Below are positions 1 through 8,399 of a stretch of DNA of 64,000 nucleotides, in pieces (position 1 is the first letter of the stretch; each line of letters opens with the position of its first letter). Source of the DNA: a virus; IMG/VR virus record IMGVR_UViG_3300022391_000001, positions 1-64,000 of that record. One strand, written 5' to 3'. The notes beneath the pieces are model-generated. The model worked only from the letters and a program-made list of their open reading frames with translations, was not told where the DNA came from and did not search any database. The position numbers were made by a program, and so were the translations under genes.

Positions 1-1802
1 GAGTCTTCACGCTGCTCCAGCCCGACCATGATTGAAGCGTCGGCGGCGAGTGTCGTGGCCAACTGCTTCCGCTGTTCAGCGCTAAGACCGGCGGAAGTCT
101 CCAGCGCCAGCTGAAGGGTCCGCTCCTTGAGCGCTTCCCGAGCCGCCGCCGCGCCCTTGGCCCCGGATAGTGCCAGGTCAATCTGCTTGCCAATGGTCTC
201 TTTTTCAACCTCAAACTGTTTCTTGAGACCTGAAAGCACAACCTTTTTGCGGTTTTCACTCAAATCTTCAACGCTCTTGACCCCGGCGGCGCGTGCCGCG
301 TTGGCCAGAGCTTCCGCTTCTTTCTCCCGTTGCGCTTGTTCAAACGCCGCCAGCACGCCGCGTTTGCGTGCCTCCACTTGTGCCCGGCTCAAATTCTCGG
401 TTGAGATCTGACTCCGAGATAGTACCATCATGGCACTCTGCGTGGCCAACGTCTGCTGTTTACTTGCACCTGCATCTTCTAGCCGTCGGGCTGTCAACTC
501 ACCGATGACCTGTGCGGACTCCGCGTTGAGGCGTCGCTCCTTGTTTCGGATGTCGTCCAACCCCTCCAGCGAGAACAAGATGGAGTTGAGCCCGTCGGTG
601 ATCTCCTGGACCACTGGCGTGAATGCCTTGAGCAGAGGGCTGAACAACCCGATGCTGACTGACTCCACTGATGACGAGAACAGAGTCAAAGCGCCAAGGA
701 AGTTGTCCAGCCGCTTCTCGGCGGCTTCAGCAGCGGCGCCAATCCCGAAGCTGGATGCTAGCAGCTCGCGCTCAAGTTTGTTGGTCGCTTCGGCTCCGGC
801 GGCTGCCAGAGCAAAGAAACCTCGCTGACCACGGACGCCAAAGACTTCTGTGGCCTTGGCCGCTCGTTGGGCGGCGTCAGGGATCTTGTTCAGCTCCTTG
901 GAGAAGTCATCGACAACGGCGCTGATCTTGCGCATCTTGCCATCGGCGGTGGTCAGCTTGACACCAAACTCATCCAGAATCTTCTTGCCTTCTTTGGATG
1001 GCTTGGCCATCTTGATGAGCATGTTGGTCAATGCGGTCCCACCGAGACTCCCGCGCAGACCAGCGTCGGCCAGCTTCCCAAAGATGGCCGCAGTCTCTTC
1101 AATCGGCACACCCATCGCTCGGGCTTGGGCGGCACCATACTTGAAGGACTCACCGAGATTGATGATGTTGGTGTTAGAACGCGCTGATGTAAGTGCAAGG
1201 ATGTCGGCAATGTTGTTGGCTTCGTCAAACGATTTGCCCATCCCCTTCACGACTTGAGACACGATGTCTGCTGAGGTCGCCAAGTCGATGGAATCTGCCG
1301 CCGCCGCGTTCATCACGCCGCTGAGACCAGCGGTGATCTGCGTCGCCGACGCTCCCGCCCGCGCCATGAATTCCATAGCCTGTGCCGACTGAGTGGCCGA
1401 GAAGACAGATGTGATGCCCATCTGCTTGGCCTTCTTGGTCAGCATGGTCATGTCCTGCTCGTTGGCGCGGGTGATGGCGCCCACGGCAGACATCTGCTTC
1501 TCAAACGCGGCTGCCTTCGCCACGCCGGCTCCGACGGCGACGGTCAGAGGCAAAGCGGCGAAGGTGGCGGAGCGGAGCCCGGAGTTGAATTGGCCGATGC
1601 CCTTGCTGATCTTGCTGACACCAGCCGACATCTGTTGCATCGCTCGTTGCGATGCCATCCCGATGTTGTTTAGAGTGGGTGGGACGCGATTGCCAGCAGT
1701 CACGAAGCGCCCGAATTCATCTCGGGCCTTCCCCATGGCGTTGACCATCTGGGTGCTGTCTGCTGTGAGCGTGGCTCCAAGACCGATGCGTTCAAGCGCC
1801 AT
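1..1802 (-). CDS. Tail tape measure protein (N-terminal 600 residues, truncated by window edge)
   Basis: Sets tail length inside the tail tube and is ejected with the DNA. The visible 600 residues resemble TP901-type tape measure proteins: a core rich in Ala, Gly and Met, with the run AITRANEQDM, repeated FSATQSAQAMEFMARAG-like helices, and then long charged helices rich in Ala, Glu and Lys. The start is the ATG that begins MALERIGLGA. The gene sits directly downstream of the tail assembly chaperone pair, the classical position for a tape measure gene. The C-terminus lies beyond base 1, so total length is unknown. Confidence 0.9.
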   Translation of the reverse strand, partial: MALERIGLGATLTADSTQMVNAMGKARDEFGRFVTAGNRVPPTLNNIGMASQRAMQQMSAGVSKISKGIGQFNSGLRSATFAALPLTVAVGAGVAKAAAFEKQMSAVGAITRANEQDMTMLTKKAKQMGITSVFSATQSAQAMEFMARAGASATQITAGLSGVMNAAAADSIDLATSADIVSQVVKGMGKSFDEANNIADILALTSARSNTNIINLGESFKYGAAQARAMGVPIEETAAIFGKLADAGLRGSLGGTALTNMLIKMAKPSKEGKKILDEFGVKLTTADGKMRKISAVVDDFSKELNKIPDAAQRAAKATEVFGVRGQRGFFALAAAGAEATNKLERELLASSFGIGAAAEAAEKRLDNFLGALTLFSSSVESVSIGLFSPLLKAFTPVVQEITDGLNSILFSLEGLDDIRNKERRLNAESAQVIGELTARRLEDAGASKQQTLATQSAMMVLSRSQISTENLSRAQVEARKRGVLAAFEQAQREKEAEALANAARAAGVKSVEDLSENRKKVVLSGLKKQFEVEKETIGKQIDLALSGAKGAAAAREALKERTLQLALETSAGLSAEQRKQLATTLAADASIMVGLEQRED

Positions 1803-1805
1803 CTG

Positions 1806-2009
1806 TTATCCTCTTGGTTTTCTCACTCGGGTCCGCTTCATGGCGTCAGCTTCCCGCTTCATCTGCGTGTGGAGCCGATTCAGGTACCATTCACGGTCCA
1901 CGCTCGGCATGTCCATCACATCCCCGTAGGTCATCCCCTCCATACAATAGGTTAGCGCAAACACCTGCTCCCGCAAATCATCCGTGGATCTTAGCGGGAG
2001 GAAACGCCG
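1806..2009 (-). CDS. Tail assembly chaperone, -1 frameshift extension
   Basis: This reading frame is open from a TGA just upstream of the end of the chaperone gene and has no well-placed start of its own. It would be reached by a -1 slip on the heptamer T TTT TTC near the end of the upstream gene, adding 67 residues to give a fusion of about 340 aa. The core motif DREWYLNRLHTQMKRE resembles the short chaperone extensions found just upstream of tape measure genes. In lambda G/GT and P2 E/E' the two products chaperone the tape measure. An internal ATG (MEGMTYGD) is possible but has no good ribosome binding site. Confidence 0.75.
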   Translation of the reverse strand, partial: RRFLPLRSTDDLREQVFALTYCMEGMTYGDVMDMPSVDREWYLNRLHTQMKREADAMKRTRVRKPRG

Positions 2010-2815
2010 AAAAAACTGTCATATCCCCAGTCCATCGACGTGCGGAAATCACGGTTGCAACGTGGGCACTTCCCTTCCACCGCCATGTTGGGCCCGATGC
2101 TGTAGTCATCGATCTCCGTGGTCAGGTGTTCGAGGTCCCACTTGGACATGTCATCCAGCTCCGAGTCCCCGATCACCATGGGCTTGTCATCGTCTGCGAG
2201 CCCTCGGAAGCACCCCTGGATGATTCCCGCCTTGGCCGCGCCTGTGTTCATCCCGCCGCGCCCGTCCATCATCTCCAGAGCATTCCAGCGCGTTGGACCC
2301 ATCCGGATGGCGTCGGCCATTCGGTCCCGGATCTTGAACGGGTCCCGGAGCTTGTAGGTCCACGATGCTGCATCTTCTGTCTCGGCGGTTTCCACCTCGA
2401 CAGTCTCCAGATCTGCCTTGAATGGGAATTTGTGGCCGCAACTTGCGCAAGTCAGGTTGAGGTCCAGCATATTCCCCATGGTCTGGACGCGCAGCCAGAC
2501 ATACACGTACAGAACGTCACCCATGAACATCTGGCCGATAATCACGCGACGTTGCTCGGGCTTCATGTTTCCGAAGTCATGTGGACCTAACCTTGTACAC
2601 ATGACGGAAAGCACCAAGCTGACAAACGTCGCAATGTTAGCGTCCTTGTTCGCGTCCCGGATGCGCCCCAATTCTCGCTCTTCAGCCATACGCCAAGGAC
2701 GCAGCGCTATGTCCCTGACATAGCTGCCGCTGTCAAGGATGCCCAAAGGCAGGTGCGCACCCAATTCTTTGAGCTGGACAATCGAGGTCTGTGGGGGTGT
2801 TTTCTCGGTGGTCAC
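1991..2815 (-). CDS. Tail assembly chaperone / T4-type baseplate-family protein (zero-frame product)
   Basis: A protein of 274 residues. It resembles the T4_baseplate-like family found next to tape measure genes of contractile-tailed phages. It contains a zinc-ribbon-like pair of CxxC motifs (CASCGH near the middle and CPRC near the C-terminus). I chose the GTG start (MTTEKTPP) because GGAGG lies five bases upstream; an in-frame TTG four codons earlier overlaps that ribosome binding site. The end of the gene holds the frameshift signal. Its place between tail tube and tape measure fits a chaperone role. Confidence 0.75.
   Translation of the reverse strand: MTTEKTPPQTSIVQLKELGAHLPLGILDSGSYVRDIALRPWRMAEERELGRIRDANKDANIATFVSLVLSVMCTRLGPHDFGNMKPEQRRVIIGQMFMGDVLYVYVWLRVQTMGNMLDLNLTCASCGHKFPFKADLETVEVETAETEDAASWTYKLRDPFKIRDRMADAIRMGPTRWNALEMMDGRGGMNTGAAKAGIIQGCFRGLADDDKPMVIGDSELDDMSKWDLEHLTTEIDDYSIGPNMAVEGKCPRCNRDFRTSMDWGYDSFFGVSSR
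2009..2015 (-). other. Slippery heptamer T TTT TTC for programmed -1 frameshift
   Basis: On the minus strand the zero-frame codons are AGT TTT TTC, an exact X XXY YYZ heptamer, six codons before the zero-frame stop (TAA). After a slip both tRNAs can re-pair (UUU on UUU, UUC on UUU). P2 E/E' is reported to use the similar T TTT TTG. Confidence 0.75.
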
Positions 2816-2866
2816 GGCAACCTCCAATTAGCAATCGCCTTGTTAGGCCCGCCGCTGTATGTAAGG

Positions 2867-2916
2867 GTCGCAGCGCTCCCGGCGCGAAGGCTGAACGGAA
2901 CCGGGAGCGCTGCGAC
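2867..2916. repeat. 16-bp perfect inverted repeat between chaperone and tube genes
   Basis: The arms 2867-2882 and 2901-2916 are exact reverse complements (GTCGCAGCGCTCCCGG and its complement) with an 18-base loop. The element lies upstream of the chaperone start and downstream of the tube stop on the transcribed strand. There is no T tract after it, so an mRNA processing or stability structure is as likely as a terminator. Confidence 0.6.
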
Positions 2917-2975
2917 TCAGGATCGCTCGTGCATCCTGGCTCCGTCACAGTCTGTCCAGGCGCGCTGCGACCTAT

Positions 2976-3005
2976 GCTGTCTGGTGCAGGTCCGAACCAG
3001 ACAGC
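2976..3005. repeat. 10-bp hairpin after the tail tube gene
   Basis: The arms 2976-2985 and 2996-3005 (GCTGTCTGGT and its complement) flank a 10-base loop just past the tube stop codon. With the larger hairpin downstream it could end or shield the abundant tube transcript. No U-run follows. Confidence 0.5.
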
Positions 3006-3008
3006 GAA

Positions 3009-3449
3009 TCAAGCAGTTGGCACGATGTCATCGACGCTGATGGTCCACTCCACTGCCGCCAGCTCGCCCTCGTTTTCCATCTCCAGGTCAGGGAGCACCC
3101 GCTTTGTCGGGAATGCGTTGACGATGGAGTACGTGCGAGAAGCGTTGCCGCTGATGGACTGGTGAATCAGCGTTGCGACCTTCTTGTAGGTTGGGCTGAC
3201 GGGGTCCTGAGACTCCCTGAACCAAACCTCCATTGCCGCCTGCTCCACCGTGTGATGCATGGGGAGCATGATCGTGAACTCGGATGGCCCCCGGTTCCCG
3301 CCGGATGCCCGAGTGCGGTCTGGCAGTTCTGTGGTTTGGAGTTCATCCTCCAACCCGCCAATTTCTGTGGGCGTCAGCGTTGGAAGCCCCAAGACCAACA
3401 ACACGTACTTGTTGACCGGTATGTGGTCAGCTTGGATAGCGCCTTTCAT
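3009..3449 (-). CDS. Tail tube protein (T4 gp19-like)
   Basis: A 146-residue protein of the T4-like tail tube family: N-terminal MKGAIQADHIPVNKYVLLV, a middle EWxF-type stretch (AAMEVWFRESQDPVSPTYKK) and a conserved C-terminal block (NAFPTKRVLPDLEME). Hexameric rings of this protein form the inner tube of the contractile tail. AGGAGG precedes the ATG. It lies after the sheath gene, the usual sheath-tube order, with one small gene in between. Confidence 0.9.
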   Translation of the reverse strand: MKGAIQADHIPVNKYVLLVLGLPTLTPTEIGGLEDELQTTELPDRTRASGGNRGPSEFTIMLPMHHTVEQAAMEVWFRESQDPVSPTYKKVATLIHQSISGNASRTYSIVNAFPTKRVLPDLEMENEGELAAVEWTISVDDIVPTA

Positions 3450-3503
3450 GTATAGAATCCTCCTGAGCTGAAGTGTCCGCGCCTGCGGCCTTGCCCTCGG
3501 TGG

Positions 3504-3761
3504 CTACTCCACAGCCACCAACGCCGTGATGGCGGATGGTGTGCCCTGAGTCTTGTCCTCGGCGTCGGACTGAGGCCTGGACGTGTTGTATGCCCCTGCC
3601 TCCGCCCCGTCGGCGGCGTGCGTGTGGTTGTTGAACTTGTCGGCCACGTCGGTCATCTGGGTGACCATCGCTTCCAACAGCTCATAGAGGGTTGTGGAGC
3701 CATGTGACGAGTCCAGGCCTGCCCCAGCTTCGCCCAACAGCTTCTTCAGATTGGTTGTCAT
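3504..3761 (-). CDS. Small virion-region protein with NNHTHA motif
   Basis: An 85-residue protein between sheath and tube. A helical N-terminus (MTTNLKKLLGEAGAGLDS) is followed by a helix ending in KFNNHTHA, and then a low-complexity tail. The HTHA motif recurs in small baseplate or fibre-associated proteins of contractile phages, but I cannot assign a function. Its place inside the sheath-tube cassette suggests a structural or assembly role. Confidence 0.65.
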   Translation of the reverse strand: MTTNLKKLLGEAGAGLDSSHGSTTLYELLEAMVTQMTDVADKFNNHTHAADGAEAGAYNTSRPQSDAEDKTQGTPSAITALVAVE

Positions 3762-3804
3762 GTCAAACTCCTATGCCCCCTTGGTGGGCTGTATCGGGGC
3801 TGCT

Positions 3805-6093
3805 TCAGCCAACAGACTCAAAGATGCCCTGTTTGCCAATGCGGATGATGAAGCGCTCCACCGTGTCGGCCAGCCGGAGCTTGATCTCAGCGATCATGTC
3901 GCCAGCCGCTCTGGTCGCATTGGTGTTCAACTCTTCATCGAGCTTGATGATCGCGGCGTCCTGGAAGGTTTCCCCGCGCAGAGCCCGCTTGGTGAACTCC
4001 GGCAGAAAGTAGCTCTGGAGCGATGCCAACGCCAACTTTTCCGTGGTCGGATCGTTGATCATGAACACAACCCAGTCAAAGGACTCCTGGAGCACGTGTT
4101 CATAGTAGGACATCTGCTCTCGCTGATGCTTCCATTTCCAGTTGGGGTCTGTGTTCAGGGTCCGGTCGCCCCAGACCACGTAGTTGCCCTTCAGCTTCTT
4201 GACGACAGCAATGCCGACGGGGTTGAGCAGCTCTTCATTGAGCAGCGCGTCCCCGGTCGTCACATCGAGCAACGCCGGAAGCGTCGCGTCCAAACCCGCT
4301 CCCGCCTTGTGATAGCCGTCATAGTCAGCCGCGATCCGAGCCTCACGGCCATGGATCATCCCGGTGTTGACCACCTGCTTGGTCAGCGGCCCTCCGCTCG
4401 GGTCAGCCACGTCACCGTAGGACGGGAATGCCGCCACGGCATAGTCTGAACGCCCGAGGGTGTCATTCACGTAGTCAATCGCTGCTGACTCCGTGGTGAT
4501 GTTGGCGGGGAATTCATACCTGTACTGATGGTTTTTGGCGTCGGCATAGGCAACGCCGGCCTTTTGGACTGCCGTGGCGTTGATGCCCGGCGTCGCAAAC
4601 TTGATCAGCCCATAGTTCTTGCCGAAGGTGCGGTTGAACGGGCTGTTGCCAACGTCCCAAGCCTGCTGGTTGTAGTCGGCATCCACCAGGTCTGCATAGC
4701 CGTCTCTGCCACCCTCCATCTCCAACGGAGCTTCCACCAGGAATTGATCGCCTGGCGCTCCGTCGGTGAGCATCGTGGAGCCGTCGGCGGCTGTGATGCT
4801 GTCGTGGTCGTTGTCGACAATCCTGAACTTGGTGGACTTGGCGTTCACCTTGTCTGGATACACATAGCCCCCGATCAGGGCGTCGGGCTTCAGCGGCTTG
4901 TAGTTCAGCCGCATCGTGTCGCCCGTGGCCAAGACGGTGGCGCCGTTGGACACCGTGAACTCCGGCACCCACTTGATGTCGGCGACAAACGAGACTCCGA
5001 CCGTGCCGACGCCCAGCGCTCCGAATTTGTCGGACACCACGTTGAACGTCGTGGCATCAGCCATCGTAAGGGTCAGCTGCTGGGCAACCATGTCATCGTC
5101 GGTGGCGTCCAGCGCGACCGTCGGATTGGCGCCCGTTGGTGACAACGTGACCGCGAAGTCGTGGATGACGGCGGGCAGCACCGTATCAGACAATCCAGCA
5201 GCGATCAAGCCATAAACGTTGGCCGGTCGCACGCCTGGCACGTGAGCACCCGTCCAAAGATCCACAGCCGTGATCTCGTCATTCCCGGTGTCATCGTTGA
5301 TGACCTTCACCCAGTAGTTGGCGTCGGTCGGATCCGTGTTCAGGTTGGGATACTTCTTGACAAAGTCCCCGTCCACGTACACAGACAGGCTGAACTCGCC
5401 GCTGGGGTCCTCCTCACCATCGCCGATGATGACGCTGAGAGCCTTGTCCTCGTTTTCCAACACCAGGTAGTACCTGTCATCAGCGCCCGACAGACCATCG
5501 TATGTGTCCTTCATGGTCTGGTCGGCGGCGACCGTGATCACCCCGGCGGCGGTGTTGCCCACGATCGGATAACGCACATTGGGCACATCGGGTAGCTCGA
5601 TGTAACCACCCACCCACTCATCCGTCTTGAAGGTGGCCACGCCGGTGTCGAGGGTTGTGTTGGTGAGGTCCGTGGCGACAACGGCCATCTCGCCACTGTA
5701 GCGTTTCTCCTTGCCGCCCCATCTCCCGCCGTTCTTGGCCTTCAGCGTCCCCATCTGGGTGAGCACCGAAGCGTTGCGCGCATACAGCGGCATCTCCGCC
5801 TGCGCTTCATTGCCGTCGGTGACACGGACAAGCAGGAGCCCTCCGGCGCCGTTGGCCAGTGAATAGTAATCAAACGCGGCATCCGGGAGCAAGGACGCGG
5901 AGATGATCCCGCCGCATTTCTTCTCAAACTGCTTCTGGTTGGTGGCTATGATCAACTCACCAACGGGTCCCTTTTCAAGCACGCCCGCATAGCCTGCAAA
6001 GCCAAGTGCTCCGGGGGTGATCCCCTTTTCACCTTCCAACTCAATGATTGCCACGCCCGCACCACGTGTGGGGCCAAATCGCCTTTGAGCCAT
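3805..6093 (-). CDS. Tail sheath protein
   Basis: A 762-residue sheath protein. The N-terminus GAGVAIIELEGEKG leads to the conserved GYAGVLEKGPVGELIIATN block typical of contractile sheaths, and the C-terminal domain contains VVWGDRTLNTDPNWKWK. At 762 residues it is longer than many sheaths. The extra length lies in middle domains (roughly residues 130-480) with Ig-like, acidic and Gly-rich beta sequence, probably surface decoration. It contracts around the tube to drive DNA injection. Confidence 0.93.
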   Translation of the reverse strand: MAQRRFGPTRGAGVAIIELEGEKGITPGALGFAGYAGVLEKGPVGELIIATNQKQFEKKCGGIISASLLPDAAFDYYSLANGAGGLLLVRVTDGNEAQAEMPLYARNASVLTQMGTLKAKNGGRWGGKEKRYSGEMAVVATDLTNTTLDTGVATFKTDEWVGGYIELPDVPNVRYPIVGNTAAGVITVAADQTMKDTYDGLSGADDRYYLVLENEDKALSVIIGDGEEDPSGEFSLSVYVDGDFVKKYPNLNTDPTDANYWVKVINDDTGNDEITAVDLWTGAHVPGVRPANVYGLIAAGLSDTVLPAVIHDFAVTLSPTGANPTVALDATDDDMVAQQLTLTMADATTFNVVSDKFGALGVGTVGVSFVADIKWVPEFTVSNGATVLATGDTMRLNYKPLKPDALIGGYVYPDKVNAKSTKFRIVDNDHDSITAADGSTMLTDGAPGDQFLVEAPLEMEGGRDGYADLVDADYNQQAWDVGNSPFNRTFGKNYGLIKFATPGINATAVQKAGVAYADAKNHQYRYEFPANITTESAAIDYVNDTLGRSDYAVAAFPSYGDVADPSGGPLTKQVVNTGMIHGREARIAADYDGYHKAGAGLDATLPALLDVTTGDALLNEELLNPVGIAVVKKLKGNYVVWGDRTLNTDPNWKWKHQREQMSYYEHVLQESFDWVVFMINDPTTEKLALASLQSYFLPEFTKRALRGETFQDAAIIKLDEELNTNATRAAGDMIAEIKLRLADTVERFIIRIGKQGIFESVG

Positions 6094-6109
6094 GGGTCGT
6101 GCCTCCTAA

Positions 6110-7372
6110 TCAATCACCAACGTTCACTTGGTTGATCACAGCGTTCATGTCGCCTGTCAGGTTGAACCTCTGTACAGCGTATACGTCCACGGCGTCGCGC
6201 TCATAAAACAACGCCTTGACGATGCGAGCCCGGAGCCTGCCGGACTGAATCTCATCCCGATTGGCCACGGTTGCCATATCATACTCGGTCAGCAACCAAA
6301 GCCTAAACTCTTCATCCATCCCGACAGACCGAATGATCGGGTTGTTGCGGAAAAAGCGCTTCAGCTCGTCAGCGAGTCTGTGTTGGTCCCGCGCGCTATC
6401 AGTCAGCCCGCGTAACGTGAACTCGATGTCCGCTTGGAGCGGCGCAAAGACTTTGACTGCCGTCCCGGCGCCCTTGTCGATCACCCAATCGTCTGTGCCT
6501 GTATCGGCGGAGTCCACCAGATTGATATCGCTGATCTCGATGGCTGGCACCTTGGCCACCTCTGTGTATTCTGCGGCGGTGGTCACGGCAACCTCGGGCT
6601 CCCAGATGAACTTGACCCACAGGATGTTACCGGCGGCCACCGCGCTGGTCAAGGTGATGACCTTGGTCGGTGCGTCATACGACGCCAAGAGATCTGTGAA
6701 GTGGTTCGGATCTGCCGTGTGATCAAACACAGAGTCCACCCCAACCACGTTGTAGGGCGTCTCCAACGGATAGTCATCGATGTCCACCACGTCGGTGACG
6801 GCGGTCAACTTGATTGGATAATCCGAGATCGGCCGCACCTCGCTCCGGAGCAATCGGACCAGCGACCTGTACACATAGTCCTCTTGGTGCTCGATATCTG
6901 CCGAGTACAGCACCTTGACCGCCGCCAACTCGGGCGTCACCGTCTCATCGGTCGTGACCAGGTTGATGATGACTTGAAGCTGCTTCGCGGTGGCTGGGAA
7001 GTCGGAGATGTTGGCGGCAACTTCCTGCTCGGTGTTCCAGTCGGTGGTGTTTACCGTCCACGCCCCTCCGTCCCACCAATATTCATCCGTGCCGTCTGAG
7101 AGCCGATATCCGGCGCTGGTGAGCGGTTGCCCGAGATCATCCTTGGGGTGGACAATCTCCGCCTCAAAACTGAGCCACTGCCGGACTCGCTCCGGCGTCG
7201 TCACCCAGGTCTTGGCGTACAGGTCTGCTGTGGTTGGATAGGTCCCCGCCGATGTCTCTTTGAGCTGCAGTCGATGCGTCTCAGGATTGAGCCTGACATC
7301 GGTCCCGAGGGTGATGCGGCTGCGATTGCGCTCTTCAAATTGGAAGCGTTTGATCAGCCTTTTGACTCTCAT
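6110..7372 (-). CDS. Structural protein upstream of sheath, unknown (420 aa)
   Basis: I do not recognise the family. An Arg/Lys-rich N-terminus (MRVKRLIKRFQFEERNRSR) precedes beta-rich sequence with a WWDGGAWTVN stretch and a C-terminal helical part ending in an Asn-rich tail. The start overlaps the stop of the upstream completion gene by four bases, so the two are translationally coupled. Between tail completion and sheath, a tail-terminator or head-tail joining component is likely. Confidence 0.7.
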   Translation of the reverse strand: MRVKRLIKRFQFEERNRSRITLGTDVRLNPETHRLQLKETSAGTYPTTADLYAKTWVTTPERVRQWLSFEAEIVHPKDDLGQPLTSAGYRLSDGTDEYWWDGGAWTVNTTDWNTEQEVAANISDFPATAKQLQVIINLVTTDETVTPELAAVKVLYSADIEHQEDYVYRSLVRLLRSEVRPISDYPIKLTAVTDVVDIDDYPLETPYNVVGVDSVFDHTADPNHFTDLLASYDAPTKVITLTSAVAAGNILWVKFIWEPEVAVTTAAEYTEVAKVPAIEISDINLVDSADTGTDDWVIDKGAGTAVKVFAPLQADIEFTLRGLTDSARDQHRLADELKRFFRNNPIIRSVGMDEEFRLWLLTEYDMATVANRDEIQSGRLRARIVKALFYERDAVDVYAVQRFNLTGDMNAVINQVNVGD

Positions 7373-7998
7373 GCGCCACCGCTCCTGCTTTGTTCACGCA
7401 CCGCTGCTTGAAGTGCCATCCGCCAATTATCTTGGACTTTCTTTTTGAGCCCCACTGCTTTGAATGCCTGCTTGATGAATGGCCGCGAAGGGATGATGAT
7501 GGCGCGGGTGGAGGGCTTGAGCGGCTTCCATCCTCCTGGCATCGTTTCCCACAAGTCCTTGGCCCTGCCCTTCAACTTGGCTACCTGGGCAGGGTCAACG
7601 CTAGCTTGCCAGAGCACAAAGAACAAGCCGCGCATTGCCGATGTGACGCCGATCTCCCGCCCGTCGTGAATTGCGACTGCGATGTTGTACACATCGTCGG
7701 TACGCAACACACCGACAAACACCTGTGTATCGCCAATAACTTTGGACGTTATTGCGTTGAAGAGGTCTGAGTTGCCGATCAAGGGCTCATTCCTGCCGCC
7801 CTTCAGCGCCACCGTGAGTGGGCGGTTGGGAGCAAACTTGCCGCCGCTGATCTCTGACCGCACAGCGGCTTGAACCAACTTGCCGTTGAGACCGGATGCC
7901 CGACGGAGATGGCGCTTCATCGTCGCGTCCATCTTGGCGGGGTCCAGAGCTGCCTCCAGCTTCACCCAACCCCGCTTGTCAAACTTGATTCGGGTCAC
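7369..7998 (-). CDS. Tail completion / HK97 gp10-like protein
   Basis: A 209-residue protein. It has an Arg-rich helical N-terminus (MKRHLRRASGLNGKLVQ), a central stretch with LKGGRNEPLIGNSDLFNAI, and PSRPFIKQAF near the end. These features are typical of the phage virion morphogenesis / tail completion family (HK97 gp10, P2 gpS). Such proteins join or terminate the tail. It overlaps both neighbours by four bases (ATGA). Confidence 0.75.
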   Translation of the reverse strand: MTRIKFDKRGWVKLEAALDPAKMDATMKRHLRRASGLNGKLVQAAVRSEISGGKFAPNRPLTVALKGGRNEPLIGNSDLFNAITSKVIGDTQVFVGVLRTDDVYNIAVAIHDGREIGVTSAMRGLFFVLWQASVDPAQVAKLKGRAKDLWETMPGGWKPLKPSTRAIIIPSRPFIKQAFKAVGLKKKVQDNWRMALQAAVREQSRSGGA

Positions 7999-8399
7999 GC
8001 CACCCCTCTGGACGGCTCCCTGTCAGCAAAAAACGCCTTCACCAAGGTGGCACCGCCCTGATCTGTGTAGTGCCCCTCCGGACGGAGCTTGGTGATGTAA
8101 ACGTCGGTGACAATCTTGCCAATCTTGATGAACCGATCGTTGGTCTTCAGCTCGATGCCGGCTGCTTCCAGATCCTTGTATCTGAACAACACATAACCGT
8201 CTGACTCTGCTTCAGCGCCGATGATCGTGGGCTGAAGCCCCTTCTCAATCCCCCATCGGGGCTGGCCAACGACGGTGGTGACCACCGCCCGAGCCGCCTG
8301 CTGGACCGGCTCCCGGAAGTCGTCATCAACGATGGTTTCCGCTTCAACCCATTGTTCAACATCAATGGGCACGGGATGGATGAGGTTGGGTTGTACCAT
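7995..8399 (-). CDS. Putative head-closure or stopper protein
   Basis: A 134-residue protein of unknown family between a gp6-like connector and a gp10-like completion protein, the slot of head-closure (stopper) proteins in many phages. The sequence alternates strands and turns (GYVLFRYKDLEAAGIELKTN, FIKIGKIVTDVYITKL), consistent with a small beta barrel. Function is inferred from order only. Confidence 0.6.
   Translation of the reverse strand: MVQPNLIHPVPIDVEQWVEAETIVDDDFREPVQQAARAVVTTVVGQPRWGIEKGLQPTIIGAEAESDGYVLFRYKDLEAAGIELKTNDRFIKIGKIVTDVYITKLRPEGHYTDQGGATLVKAFFADREPSRGVA

Noticed and set aside
2976-3005. tRNA-like stem because of a GGTTCGGACC segment
   Set aside because: No acceptor, D-arm or anticodon arm can be built; it is one simple hairpin. 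No tRNA was found elsewhere by eye.
4528-5142. Long plus-strand frame inside the sheath gene (and similar frames opposite other long genes)
   Set aside because: They are shadows of GC-rich codon use in the minus-strand genes; no ribosome binding sites or known families.
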